A stretch of DNA of 64,000 nucleotides from Aestuariivivens insulae (GCF_022662195.1 NZ_JAKMCS010000004.1:1-64000), one strand, 5' to 3'; positions 55,233-63,826 are shown, numbered from the stretch's first letter. Notes: generated by a model from the sequence alone, not told the origin. Program-made: numbers and translations.

Positions 55233-55262
55233 AAAAGCCGCTTCATTACTGAAACGGCTTTT
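55233..55262 (-). terminator. Terminator downstream of the tRNA fragment
   Basis: GCCG-cTTCA and TGAA-aCGGC form a stem with a small loop, flanked by A and T runs. In the minus direction it follows the tRNA 3' end by 8 bases, as expected for a tRNA terminator. Confidence 0.7.
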
Positions 55263-55270
55263 CCATTTTG

Positions 55271-55296
55271 TGGTCCCACCTGGGCTCGAACCAGGG
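55271..55296 (-). other. 3' end of a tRNA gene (T-arm and acceptor), putative att site
   Basis: The minus strand reads CCTGG-TTCGAGC-CCAGG, a perfect T-stem and 7-base T-loop, then TGGGACCA, the acceptor 3' side and discriminator. No anticodon or D-arm precedes it. A lone 3' tRNA end is the usual scar where an integrative element has entered a tRNA gene. Amino-acid identity cannot be assigned. Confidence 0.75.
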
Positions 55297-55553
55297 CTTA
55301 TATATAGTTAACTATCAATCTAATAACAACTACTCCTTTTGGTTTTCACCTTAATTGTTAGTGGTAATTCTACAAATCATCCTACCTAAAAATCAAGTTA
55401 ACCTCGTAAATGAAGTTAAATTTGTTTTAAAAATCCTATGATAATTAACTTGTAGGAGTTATCTTTAAACTCTAACTGATAAACACCCCATTAAATTCAT
55501 ATATAATTAAGGATACTGAATAATTATGGTTCAATTTGCTAAAAATTAAAAAT

Positions 55554-57311
55554 ATGAAAAAGGTTGTAATACTACTTTTAACAATTATAACAATTGGTTG
55601 CAAAAAAAATCCTCCTGAACCAACTGAATTATACAATAAGTACAGAAATAGTGTTGCGTTAATTCAAAATTCATATTATTTCAAAACCTCATTAGATAAC
55701 GATTTTGAATTCTTCTATACAATTGAGGACAATGAGCCTGTTTTTTATGAAACAGAAGAAGAAGCAATTGAAAATGCTGGAATAAGTTTTGGAACTGGTT
55801 TTTTTATTTCAGAAAATGGAGAATTAGCAACTAACAGACACGTAGTTTATCCTAGTAACGAAGACATATTAGTCGGAGAACAAATAAATGAGTACCTAAA
55901 TGATTTAAAATACAAAATCAAAAAAGCAATTAATGAAAAACAAACTGAACAAAGCAAGTTAGTTGACCTTTGGAATGAGTATTATGAATATCTTGACTAT
56001 GACAAGAAAACACAAATTAAAGATGAGTATTCCAATAAAAAGAATGATGTTTTAGAACTAGAGGAATTATTAGAAAAACTTGATTTTAATCCAAGTAATA
56101 CTATAACAGAATTGAAAAGAGTTTTTCTTGGTATCGCATATGATAACACACATGTTACTTCTCTTAATGATTTTAAAGAATGTGTCGCAATTAAAAAAGC
56201 TGATGATGAAAAGGTTGATTTAGCAATAATTCAACTAAAAGATAAAACCACACCACAGCGAATTACAAACGTATTCTCTTTAAACAACCAAAAAGACACT
56301 GAAAAGCTTAAACTTAATGATAATGTTTATATGATTGGCTTCAATCAAGGGATTTATCTTGCCAAAACTGATAATGGGATTAAATCTCAATTCACTCAAG
56401 GTACAATTACTCAAGACCCAGATATGAATAGAATATTATATTCCATTCCTACTTTGCCTGGTTCAAGTGGAAGTCCAATTATAGATAAATGGGGAAATCT
56501 TGTAGCGATTAACTTTGCAAAAACTATTGATTATCAAGGTTTCAGTTTTGGAGTTCCTTCTATCCAGCTTACTTCTTTATACAACAATAATCCTATTAGA
56601 AACACTTATGTTAACCAAACTAATGAAGTAAATAATGTCAAGGAAAAAGAAAGAGAACTAGAAAAAAAAATAATCACAGCTAAATCCGACAGCTATTACG
56701 AAAATCAAATTAAAGAACTTCTAAAAGCAGAAGACGAACGAGATTTTAATACTGTTGCTAACTATTATGATTTAAATAACATCAAAAGATATTGGGACAA
56801 TTCAAACCCATCATATGACGATCTAAGTAATGCCTATTACAAATCTTGGAAAGCTACGAGTAATTCAACGAACAAAGTAATATCAATAAATAAAGAATCG
56901 GAACGAATTTATGATGTAAACCTTGATTTTAAATTTTATCACAAAAGAAAAGAAGAGTGGAAAACAGTTAATAGTACTGTTAGATTTGTATTTGGACAAA
57001 ATGACAAAATAATTGAAGTTTATGGAATTGAAAATAAAACACTCAATCAACCTGTAACTACTTCTAATAATTCATCAAGAGTAAATACAACTACAAATAA
57101 CGTGAAATATTTGTATACAACTACTTTTGACAATCCACCTTTTGAATTGTCGTTATATGAGGAACCTAATGTAAATTCTACTATTCGATATAAGTGTCCA
57201 AAGAATACACAAGTAAAAGTCGTTGAAAAATATGATGATACTTTTTATAAAGTAATTGTGGATGGTTATTCAGGATATGTTTCAAAAAAATGGTTAAAAA
57301 GACAATTCTAA
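55554..57311 (+). CDS. Trypsin-like serine protease lipoprotein with C-terminal SH3 domain
   Basis: From the ATG at 55554 the protein is 585 residues; the TTG at 55536 is less likely. The lipobox is TIGC near residue 16. The catalytic triad can be assigned: histidine in LATNRHVVYPS, aspartate in KVDLAIIQL and serine in LPGSSGSPIID. An inserted helical segment (about 125-210) is rich in K and E. A helical region follows the protease, and the last ~70 residues, SLYEEPNVNSTIRYKCPKNT onward, form an SH3-like domain. It sits between near-identical 18-base repeats (55324 and 57323). The target is unknown. Confidence 0.85.
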   Translation: MKKVVILLLTIITIGCKKNPPEPTELYNKYRNSVALIQNSYYFKTSLDNDFEFFYTIEDNEPVFYETEEEAIENAGISFGTGFFISENGELATNRHVVYPSNEDILVGEQINEYLNDLKYKIKKAINEKQTEQSKLVDLWNEYYEYLDYDKKTQIKDEYSNKKNDVLELEELLEKLDFNPSNTITELKRVFLGIAYDNTHVTSLNDFKECVAIKKADDEKVDLAIIQLKDKTTPQRITNVFSLNNQKDTEKLKLNDNVYMIGFNQGIYLAKTDNGIKSQFTQGTITQDPDMNRILYSIPTLPGSSGSPIIDKWGNLVAINFAKTIDYQGFSFGVPSIQLTSLYNNNPIRNTYVNQTNEVNNVKEKERELEKKIITAKSDSYYENQIKELLKAEDERDFNTVANYYDLNNIKRYWDNSNPSYDDLSNAYYKSWKATSNSTNKVISINKESERIYDVNLDFKFYHKRKEEWKTVNSTVRFVFGQNDKIIEVYGIENKTLNQPVTTSNNSSRVNTTTNNVKYLYTTTFDNPPFELSLYEEPNVNSTIRYKCPKNTQVKVVEKYDDTFYKVIVDGYSGYVSKKWLKRQF

Positions 57312-57377
57312 AAAACTACTAGTAACAACTGCTCCTTTTGAAAAGCACTATTCTTATACGAAAATTTAGGTGTAATT

Positions 57378-57944
57378 TTAGGCTAAATCACCGCTATCCC
57401 AAGTTTCAGAATTTGGATTATTGTCTTTATAAAACCTTACTTTTTGAACCATTTGTTCAACTTTATAAGCATATTTCATTGGAAGTGGTTTTCCGACTTC
57501 TTTAACGAAACCTATTTTAATATCAGAATGGAATTTATTTTCTATTGTAACTTCTTCTACAGTAACTTCGTTTGGAGAATAAACAATATCCGAATCTGAT
57601 TCATAAATTTCTTTTACATCTATCACGCCTAATCCATAATAACCTCTTCCCTTATCTGGATTTGAAATAAATTTACTTATCTTTTTTATAAAATTAGGTG
57701 TTGTATAATCAAGCCTATTAACTGAAACTTCATCTTTTTTTGCTGGAGTAGTAAAAGAATTGTTTCGCAAAGAATCATCATTCTTTATATTCATTGGAGA
57801 GAAAATAGTCCTTGTGATTTTCTCTGAATCATCAAAATCATTTGAAATATCTAAATTGACTTCACTCTGTAAATCGCTAATATTATTTGGATCTAATTTA
57901 TTAGACAGCCCTAATATGTTGCACAAGCACTTCAATATTCTCAT
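57378..57944 (-). CDS. Hypothetical protein, 188 aa, third gene of the TIGR04255 row
   Basis: No family is recognised. The protein is polar and lacks membrane segments. It has a low-complexity N-terminal part (DPNNISDLQSEVNLDISNDF) and a C-terminal part with GRGYYGLGVIDVKEIYESDS. Its start overlaps the preceding gene by 44 bases, so a later start is possible. It is transcribed with the 208-aa gene and the TIGR04255 gene and may belong to the same system. Confidence 0.65.
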   Translation of the reverse strand: MRILKCLCNILGLSNKLDPNNISDLQSEVNLDISNDFDDSEKITRTIFSPMNIKNDDSLRNNSFTTPAKKDEVSVNRLDYTTPNFIKKISKFISNPDKGRGYYGLGVIDVKEIYESDSDIVYSPNEVTVEEVTIENKFHSDIKIGFVKEVGKPLPMKYAYKVEQMVQKVRFYKDNNPNSETWDSGDLA

Positions 57945-58527
57945 CTGAAATTTCTAAATTATCAAAAAATAAAGGTTCAGAAGAATTAAATTTTGCAAAA
58001 TATGAAAATGACTTATTTCCTACCTCTAAATAAACTTTTTCATTTAGGTTATTCATCCATTCAAAAGAAATAGTTCCGTGAGGATTAGGATAAAAATCGT
58101 CTATTCTTCCAATTAAATCATCCTCAAGTAAATTTAATAAATAAATAGTATTGCCAGCACTTTCAACTTCTAGAGGTAATGCTTCATAACCATCCCAATT
58201 ATTAATTAAAGATTTGAAAGAAAGAATATTTTGGATTACTTCTTTTTTTGTGAATCTAACTGTTTTTAATTTGTTTGCTGTCTCTATAAGATTGTCTATC
58301 TGCAAACCACAATTATAAACTTCATCAATTGAGGTTTCTTGTACCTCTTTGTTTATAGTATAAACAGATTCTTTAGCATAAATACCAGGAGACGAACATA
58401 ATAATGCTGTACCTAAAACACCTATTTTTAAATTTTTAAAAAAGGGAGTTGTTGCATCATTATAATCTTGAATTAAGATATCTAAATCAGTTTCAGTCTC
58501 TATTATGTTATATCCTTTATTATCCAT
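57901..58527 (-). CDS. Hypothetical protein with NNWDGYEALP motif, 208 aa
   Basis: The protein has one weakly hydrophobic segment (about 32-52, KIGVLGTALLCSSPGIYA). Its centre holds INNWDGYEALPLEVESAGNT and a C-terminal half with FYPNPHGTISFEWMNN, which reads like a small domain seen in uncharacterised proteins of mobile regions; no function is known to me. It overlaps the TIGR04255 gene by 8 bases, indicating coupled translation. Confidence 0.65.
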   Translation of the reverse strand: MDNKGYNIIETETDLDILIQDYNDATTPFFKNLKIGVLGTALLCSSPGIYAKESVYTINKEVQETSIDEVYNCGLQIDNLIETANKLKTVRFTKKEVIQNILSFKSLINNWDGYEALPLEVESAGNTIYLLNLLEDDLIGRIDDFYPNPHGTISFEWMNNLNEKVYLEVGNKSFSYFAKFNSSEPLFFDNLEISDENIEVLVQHIRAV

Positions 58528-59287
58528 TATTTAATAGATTTTTAGCATTATCGTTTATCAATGTACAAAAAACATTGTAGGTTTCTTCATTAATTTCATC
58601 AAAAATTGAACCAATATCTGTTAATTGACTAATTGAATGCTTTACTAATTCAATATCAATAATTACTTGCCCAATTTTCATGTTCTTAATAGGCGGTATA
58701 TTCATACCATATTTAATGTTAAGATAATAGTCGTCATTCCTATAATTAACTGACTGTAAATTATGATTAATCAATTCAGTGTTAGGAAATGAATCAATAT
58801 TACCTATAACACTGTTATTTAATAAAAAATATAAAATCCCATTTGGATTATTATTGTTATCAAACTCAATAATATTGATTTTTTTTAAACTAATTCTACC
58901 TAAAGTATCTAATTTATCTTTGAAAAACTTGTTAAATAACTCAAATAAATTCCTAATATCGTCAGATGACTTGTACGCCGTATTATCAAATGACAATTGT
59001 AAAAAAGAATCATTAATATCTAAAGTAGTAAGACCATCACTTGATTTTAAGACAAAGCTTTCTTGACCTTTTAATTGTTCAAATCTGGGATTTTGATTAC
59101 CTAATGTTATTTGAACACCATTACCTTGAGCTTTTATAAATCTTGGGAAAAAATCTGAAAAAACAGATTTAACAAAATCTTCATCTTTTAATACTTCTGT
59201 ATTCTTTTTAAAATCAATTTTAAAGATTACTTTTCTTAAAAAATTTCTTTTAAAGATTTTATATTCTGATTTTTGAAATCCAAACAC
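58520..59287 (-). CDS. TIGR04255 family protein
   Basis: The 255-residue protein starts with a GTG at 59287. The order of features fits the sporadically distributed TIGR04255 family: a first strand with KVIFKIDF, FPRFIKAQGNGVQITLG, then LQLSFDNTAYKSSDD, a long helix with NLFELFNKFFKDKL and the C-terminal GQVIIDIELVKHS. No enzyme activity is established for the family. It leads a tight three-gene row with strongly AT-rich DNA and lies next to an attC-like cassette. Confidence 0.72.
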   Translation of the reverse strand: MFGFQKSEYKIFKRNFLRKVIFKIDFKKNTEVLKDEDFVKSVFSDFFPRFIKAQGNGVQITLGNQNPRFEQLKGQESFVLKSSDGLTTLDINDSFLQLSFDNTAYKSSDDIRNLFELFNKFFKDKLDTLGRISLKKINIIEFDNNNNPNGILYFLLNNSVIGNIDSFPNTELINHNLQSVNYRNDDYYLNIKYGMNIPPIKNMKIGQVIIDIELVKHSISQLTDIGSIFDEINEETYNVFCTLINDNAKNLLNNG

Positions 59288-59360
59288 TCTGTAAAATGAT
59301 TAAAACATTATTCGGCGAAATTACTAAAAAATTAAGATACTAACTAATAAAACTACACCT

Positions 59361-59493
59361 AACACCATGTCCTATTAATTGCTTGTTCACTGCCTACTTA
59401 CGAAACTTCCTCGGAATTTTCTATCTGTGATTTATTTGCTAAATTAGGTGTTTAAACCACGCAACTAATCTTATACAAAACTGTTGTAGCACA
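59361..59493. repeat. attC-like imperfect palindrome, copy 3
   Basis: This copy keeps ATTAATTGC on the left against GCAACTAATCTTAT on the right and the TTTGCTAAATTAGGTG core of copies 1 and 2. The central hairpin is degenerate (CTTCCTCGGAATTTTC). It lies 57.5 kb from the other two copies, directly before a small gene, as they do. Confidence 0.7.
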
Positions 59494-59509
59494 TTAGGAC
59501 CTAACTCAA

Positions 59510-59995
59510 ATGAAAAGAATGAACATCTATATAATCTTTGGAATTTTAGCATTAATCGGAATAGTTGCGTTTAGTAGTTGGAATTCAAAACGGAATTTAA
59601 AAACTAACAAAATTGTTAGAAATCAGATAGAAAATCTAATAACGGAGAAACAAGAAACAATTCGGACTTTAACATTGGTGGTTGCTTACGATTTTGGACA
59701 AAACCTGGAAACAATAACGGAAAAAGCAACACCTGAAATAATAAAAAGCACAATGGATTCAATTAACTGGAATGAATTTCACATGGTGCAATTAGAAGAT
59801 GAAAGTGATAATGGGTTTAAAGGTTTACATGTTAGTGGAAGTTTAGTAGAAGATGGATTGGCATCTGGATTTGTCACTGATGACGACCATATTTTAATGG
59901 TAAAGCCAATAAAAACTGTCAAACAAATGACTGAAATATTGCTTGACTTCTTAGAAGGAGAAGAATACTGGCGAAGTAAATATGAATATAAATAA
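59510..59995 (+). CDS. Hypothetical membrane-anchored protein, 161 aa, cassette gene
   Basis: An N-terminal membrane helix (about 4-22, IYIIFGILALIGIVAFSSW) anchors a soluble domain of about 135 residues with TLTLVVAYDFGQNLETI and FVTDDDHILMVKPIKTVKQM. No family is recognised. It starts 17 bases after attC-like copy 3 and is closed by a matching inverted edge: TTGTAGCA at 59484-59491 and TGCTACAA at 59998-60005. It is therefore a third cassette-like gene. Confidence 0.7.
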   Translation: MKRMNIYIIFGILALIGIVAFSSWNSKRNLKTNKIVRNQIENLITEKQETIRTLTLVVAYDFGQNLETITEKATPEIIKSTMDSINWNEFHMVQLEDESDNGFKGLHVSGSLVEDGLASGFVTDDDHILMVKPIKTVKQMTEILLDFLEGEEYWRSKYEYK

Positions 59996-59997
59996 CA

Positions 59998-60020
59998 TGC
60001 TACAATTACGTGTCTTATGA
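59998..60020. repeat. Right edge of the third cassette, partial repeat
   Basis: TGCTACAA followed by ACGTGTCTTAT matches the left start of attC-like copy 2 (ACAACGTGTCCTAT), but the palindrome does not continue. It appears to be a truncated fourth copy that marks the end of the cassette. Confidence 0.5.
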
Positions 60021-60165
60021 AAAGCACTAGTCTAATTCTCCAAAGTTAAAACTCATATTGCTTCAGACTAGAAAAGGATATTCCCCTCTACTGGGGACGA
60101 ACCTAAACTTGCAATCACCTGAAAAACCAATAGGTTACACTACCCCATAATAAACAGGCACCTTT

Positions 60166-60603
60166 TTAGACACCTTCATCTGCAAAACTGTAGTATGCAC
60201 GTCTAGAAATAATGAGGTTATCCAGCACATTAATATCTAGGTATTCAGATGCCTTTTTAATCTTCTTATAAAGGTTTTTATCTGCTTCGCTAGGTCTTAA
60301 ATTGCCGCTAGGGTGATTATGGGCTAAAATAATCCCACAGGCTGCCGATTTTATTGCTACTACAAACAAAAGCTTTAAATCTACCAATGTTCCAGTCATG
60401 CCTCCCTTGGATAAAGTATGCATACCCAAAACCTCATTATTTCTATTTAGAAGCATTATTTTGAACTCCTCGTAAAGTTCAATGGAATCCATGTTCCAGT
60501 GTTCTAGAAATACTTTAAATGCCGTTTTACTGGATGTTATCTTAGTGCCCTTCATCTTCCTAGGTCTATACCTTAGTTGTATCTCTGCTATTTGATTTTT
60601 CAT
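60166..60603 (-). CDS. RadC-like JAB-domain protein
   Basis: The 145-residue protein is the JAB/MPN domain of the RadC family without the N-terminal helix-hairpin-helix part. The metal motif is HNHPSGNLRPSEAD near residue 95, with ELYEEFKIMLLNRNN before it. Such short RadC proteins are typical of integrative elements and plasmids of Bacteroidota; their role is unclear. It is the last gene of the minus-strand recombination row. Confidence 0.88.
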   Translation of the reverse strand: MKNQIAEIQLRYRPRKMKGTKITSSKTAFKVFLEHWNMDSIELYEEFKIMLLNRNNEVLGMHTLSKGGMTGTLVDLKLLFVVAIKSAACGIILAHNHPSGNLRPSEADKNLYKKIKKASEYLDINVLDNLIISRRAYYSFADEGV

Positions 60604-60614
60604 AATTTAATGCA

Positions 60615-60642
60615 TAAAAAAAGGGCAGCTTCTGCTACCCTT
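60615..60642 (-). terminator. Terminator after the GIY-YIG gene
   Basis: On the minus strand AGGGTAGC-AGAA-GCTGCCCT forms an 8-bp stem with one G-U pair, then TTTTTTT. It lies 28 bases after the GIY-YIG stop and separates it from the RadC-like gene. Confidence 0.85.
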
Positions 60643-60670
60643 AAAATTTAATTAATATTGATTTTTTGAA

Positions 60671-61321
60671 CTAACGGTAAGTCCATTTAAACCCTCCTGA
60701 TTTTTCTCTTTCGCCTCTACAACATCTGGTAATACATGTTTTTGAAACGCCTGATTGCCTCGAAGCTTCAGAAGCTGATTCATAAGAAGCCAATAATTGT
60801 CCTCCTAATGAATATTGACATACTTCCTTTCTTCTGGAATCGATTTCAGGAGCAAACGGTTTCTTAAATTCATAACTCCAATAATAGCCTCCATAAATTT
60901 TGTTTACATTTAAACAAGCCCTGGAAATATGCTGTTTGGTTGAATTTATTGCTTTACTAGCATCATCCAAACAATCATACCTGCTTATCAGGCTTCCATC
61001 GTTTAAGGAGTATTGATACACTGATTTTTTAAATCCCCCTCCACAATCTTCGTTATACCCATCTTCTTTGGCATTAAACTCCAATATATAAAGTTTTTCC
61101 TTTTGGGCTAGCTCATCAATTGAGTAAACTGTATCAATTTGCTGCCAGTTGAAGGCTTCAGGACCATAAGTCCTGATAGCCTCCTGAAACTGGTTCAGCC
61201 TATTTGAAGTTGACCTTCTTTCATGATCAAGTCTACGTTTTTCAACGGTAGATGACGTAGCACCCACATACACTTTACCATTTTCCTTGTTTTCTACCAA
61301 ATACAGTATATGCTTACTCAT
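60671..61321 (-). CDS. GIY-YIG endonuclease with NUMOD1 repeats (homing-type)
   Basis: From the ATG at 61321 the protein is 216 residues. The GIY-YIG nuclease domain is at the N-terminus: LYLVENKENGKVYVGATSS, then KRRLDHERR and an acidic residue near EKLYILEFNAKEDGYN. Two NUMOD1 DNA-binding modules follow (VYQYSLNDGSLISRYDCLDD and VCQYSLGGQLLASYESASEA). This is the usual plan of free-standing homing endonucleases. It overlaps the AAA ATPase gene by 8 bases and is probably a selfish insertion into this replication row. Confidence 0.85.
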   Translation of the reverse strand: MSKHILYLVENKENGKVYVGATSSTVEKRRLDHERRSTSNRLNQFQEAIRTYGPEAFNWQQIDTVYSIDELAQKEKLYILEFNAKEDGYNEDCGGGFKKSVYQYSLNDGSLISRYDCLDDASKAINSTKQHISRACLNVNKIYGGYYWSYEFKKPFAPEIDSRRKEVCQYSLGGQLLASYESASEASRQSGVSKTCITRCCRGEREKSGGFKWTYR

Positions 61322-62429
61322 TTTGTTGCGCAACTTGCGTAAGTTGCTCTTTACTCAAATCATAAACATAATTTCCTTTTGGTCCTTTTGGTGTTAAAAC
61401 ACCATTCTTGACTACATTTCTAAGCGTATAATCAAAGCTTCTGCTTGGAATTGTATTATTTGAAACAAACTCCCGTTTTAATTCGGAACTTCTAATTTCA
61501 AAATATTCTAATTCCTCAGTCACCTTATTATTTTCAACGGCTTTTGACTCTAAATAATCAATTACCATATCATAATAAGAAGCTGACTCCTCTCCTAAGT
61601 TCGAAATAACTTTATGTTCAAACTTAGATTCTTTTGGAATTAACCAATTGGTATCATTTGAAATTTCATACGTAAGAACCATATCCTTGGGTTCCACATA
61701 ACGATAAAAAACTTCTTTTAAATACCTCTCATTGGTTACTTGATTCCAATTGAATCCTATAGAAAAATCCGCTTCCTGTGACATCACAGAACTCCCGGCC
61801 ATACTTTCCATGGTCAGCGGACCTCCGGATAGTTTATTGGCATGATGAATAACTATTAAACAAATAGAATTATCATATGCCAAATTTCTCAGCCTAGCTA
61901 GCACATCTTTACAAGCATCTCTACTCGTTATATCTGCATTAACAATTCTGGTTAAACTATCCACAATGACTACATTCGGCTTTTTTAAATTAACCAAATT
62001 CTCAAATCCTTTCCAGTCTTCTTTAGAATATAAAAATCTTGGAAAATCCTGTGCAGATAGAAGAACGTTGCCATTAAACAACTTGCATTCTTCCTCTGTT
62101 AAAGATTTCATTTGATTATTCATTCTTCGAGTTCTATTTCTATAATTTTCCTCAAAATTAGCTATCAGAACCTTCTTTGGTTCTGCAATCAATTCACTAC
62201 CGAAAAATTGATTTCTTCCTGTAGCTAGTGACATGGCTAAATTTTCAGAAAATATAGTTTTCCCAGATTTACTAGGTCCGAAAAAGTATCCAAATGACAC
62301 ATCTTCGATTCCTCGCCAATAAAATTTTGGCTCTGGTTCGTTTTTCAAAACTTCACCTAATTGAATAGGACTTTTTACATCATATATAGAGCTTTCTCTC
62401 TTCGTTTTCTCCATACTTTGCTCTTTCAT
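61314..62429 (-). CDS. AAA/RepA-like ATPase
   Basis: The 371-residue protein has a RecA-type NTPase core: Walker A FFGPSKSGKTIFSENLA near residue 52, Walker B PNVVIVDSLTRIV near 158 and the following IVIHHANKLSGG sensor region. This is the RepA/AAA_25 pattern of replicative helicases on plasmids, phages and integrative elements. The C-terminus, from about 290, has a helical, winged-type segment. It probably drives element replication. Confidence 0.82.
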   Translation of the reverse strand: MKEQSMEKTKRESSIYDVKSPIQLGEVLKNEPEPKFYWRGIEDVSFGYFFGPSKSGKTIFSENLAMSLATGRNQFFGSELIAEPKKVLIANFEENYRNRTRRMNNQMKSLTEEECKLFNGNVLLSAQDFPRFLYSKEDWKGFENLVNLKKPNVVIVDSLTRIVNADITSRDACKDVLARLRNLAYDNSICLIVIHHANKLSGGPLTMESMAGSSVMSQEADFSIGFNWNQVTNERYLKEVFYRYVEPKDMVLTYEISNDTNWLIPKESKFEHKVISNLGEESASYYDMVIDYLESKAVENNKVTEELEYFEIRSSELKREFVSNNTIPSRSFDYTLRNVVKNGVLTPKGPKGNYVYDLSKEQLTQVAQQNE

Positions 62430-62723
62430 TTACTTTTATATACGCCCTATTAACGCAAAAAATTAATAATAGCACCATCGTAAATAGGATTGATCCTAAA
62501 ATTTTTATATACTAATTACACGTAACTTGCGCAATACACGCAACATTACAGGTTAAACCGATAAAAAAAATTGAAAGGGGTTAAGATAGTTATTTGGCTT
62601 TTTTAAGGCTCTATTGCCACCAATGTACTGTTAAAACTCATAGGCTCTTAACCAGTGAATTACAAAAGTACTAAAAATATCGATTACTTTTATTTTTGGT
62701 GATTTAAAAATTGTTGGATTGAT
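62430..62723. other. Gene-free stretch
   Basis: About 290 bases with no reading frame that I can support. CGTAACTTGCGCAATACACGC near 62521 repeats the word TTGCGCAA found in the coding end at 61320-61340, which may be a binding-site-like coincidence. No structure was identified. Confidence 0.4.
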
Positions 62724-62978
62724 TTAATCATCTACTATAATCTCAAAATGATGGTAATAGTAAAACTGCCCTTTAATCTTATACACAGTTTTAAGTTCCA
62801 TAGTCACCTTTACCTCTTCGACCCATACTTCCTGACCAGTTTTTAGGTCACCCACATCCTGCAATACAAGTACTTTAAAAGGGCAAAACAACAACTTCAA
62901 CAGATTGTTCCATGTCACCACGTAAAGCTCCTTAGGATTGCTATATCTGAGCCATTCAGCCAATTCCTTTTCGTTCAT
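62724..62978 (-). CDS. Hypothetical protein, 84 aa
   Basis: The small soluble protein has a helical start (MNEKELAEWLRYSNP) and a beta-rich end (LVLQDVGDLKTGQEVWVEEV, then FYYYHHFEIIVDD). It lies between the Sak4-like and RepA-like ATPase genes on the same strand, so it probably belongs to the element. No family is recognised. Confidence 0.6.
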   Translation of the reverse strand: MNEKELAEWLRYSNPKELYVVTWNNLLKLLFCPFKVLVLQDVGDLKTGQEVWVEEVKVTMELKTVYKIKGQFYYYHHFEIIVDD

Positions 62979-63088
62979 TTTATATTTTGTTTTTTAGATG
63001 ATTTTCTTCATAAACAGCTATAATATTAATTTGACGAAATACATTCAGCTGGGTAACTTGTTGCAAAAAAGCTGTATTATTTACCTTT

Positions 63089-63826
63089 TCACGCATTTTT
63101 TCCTTCAACTATTTCTTCCTTTCGAATAACCTGAGAATCCTTTTCAAACTTCAGCTCATTATTACACCATTCACGAATTTTTTTACCTGTTCCAGAGTTA
63201 ATTATAAACTTATCACTGGATTCAAAAAGAGATGTTCTGTTCTTGGTAACTTTAGCAAAATGTTCTGAGTCAATTTTAAAAACCAAGGAAAATTCAAACT
63301 CTATGTCATTCCTTTGTATAGCCTTTAAGCCAATTTTTTCAGGTACTATCTTCCCATTAATATTATTTAAAACATAATTCTGTTTAGTTCTCATAGTGGC
63401 AATTATATGGACATCTGCATATAATATTTTATTTATAAATTCATCCTGTAAAGGGGTAATTTGTTTCCAGTTCATAAATGAATTTTTACCATCAAGCTTT
63501 GAGTGAAGCTCCAAAAGGTATGTCCAGCAATGAGAAATTGAATCCAAAACAATAACTTCAATACCTTGATTTATACATAAATCAATGGCTTTAATATATT
63601 TACTTGGGCAGTAAGGAGGTTTTAGAGTTAAGACATTAAAATCCCCTAGGTGGGCGTAAAGGTCAGCTGAACCACCTTCTGAATCTATAACTGCTACTTT
63701 AGAATAATCATCATTAGTCAAACCCTTAGCCAATAATAAACTTGAATAAGTCTTGCCAGTTCCTGAACATCCTTGAATGGCTAATTTTATTTTTACTTTT
63801 TTTCGTTCTGATTTTCTTAGTTCCAT
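63089..63826 (-). CDS. Sak4-like single-strand-annealing ATPase
   Basis: The 245-residue RecA-fold protein has Walker A IQGCSGTGKTYSSLLLAKGL near residue 19, VIDSEGGSADLY and Walker B VIVLDSISHCW. ADVHIIATMRTKQNYV matches the Sak4/AAA_24 family of phage and element recombinases. These work with single-strand binding proteins to recombine short DNA. The C-terminal tail is charged. It leads the recombination row visible in the window. Confidence 0.82.
   Translation of the reverse strand: MELRKSERKKVKIKLAIQGCSGTGKTYSSLLLAKGLTNDDYSKVAVIDSEGGSADLYAHLGDFNVLTLKPPYCPSKYIKAIDLCINQGIEVIVLDSISHCWTYLLELHSKLDGKNSFMNWKQITPLQDEFINKILYADVHIIATMRTKQNYVLNNINGKIVPEKIGLKAIQRNDIEFEFSLVFKIDSEHFAKVTKNRTSLFESSDKFIINSGTGKKIREWCNNELKFEKDSQVIRKEEIVEGKNA

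Larger units (their letters stand above)
54925..55553. other. Gene-free stretch around a putative integration boundary
   Basis: No credible gene is seen. It holds the terminator at 55233 and the tRNA 3' fragment at 55271. TAACAACTACTCCTTTTG at 55324 recurs with one mismatch at 57323. A short open frame on the minus strand at 55073-55279 overlaps the tRNA fragment and terminator and is not a gene. Confidence 0.6.

Noticed and set aside
60070-60150. tRNA-like stretch on the minus strand with GGTTCG and a TTTTTCAGG loop
   Set aside because: The acceptor ends do not pair, the T-stem is poor and the only firm structure is a TCCCC/GGGGA hairpin. A working tRNA cannot be supported.
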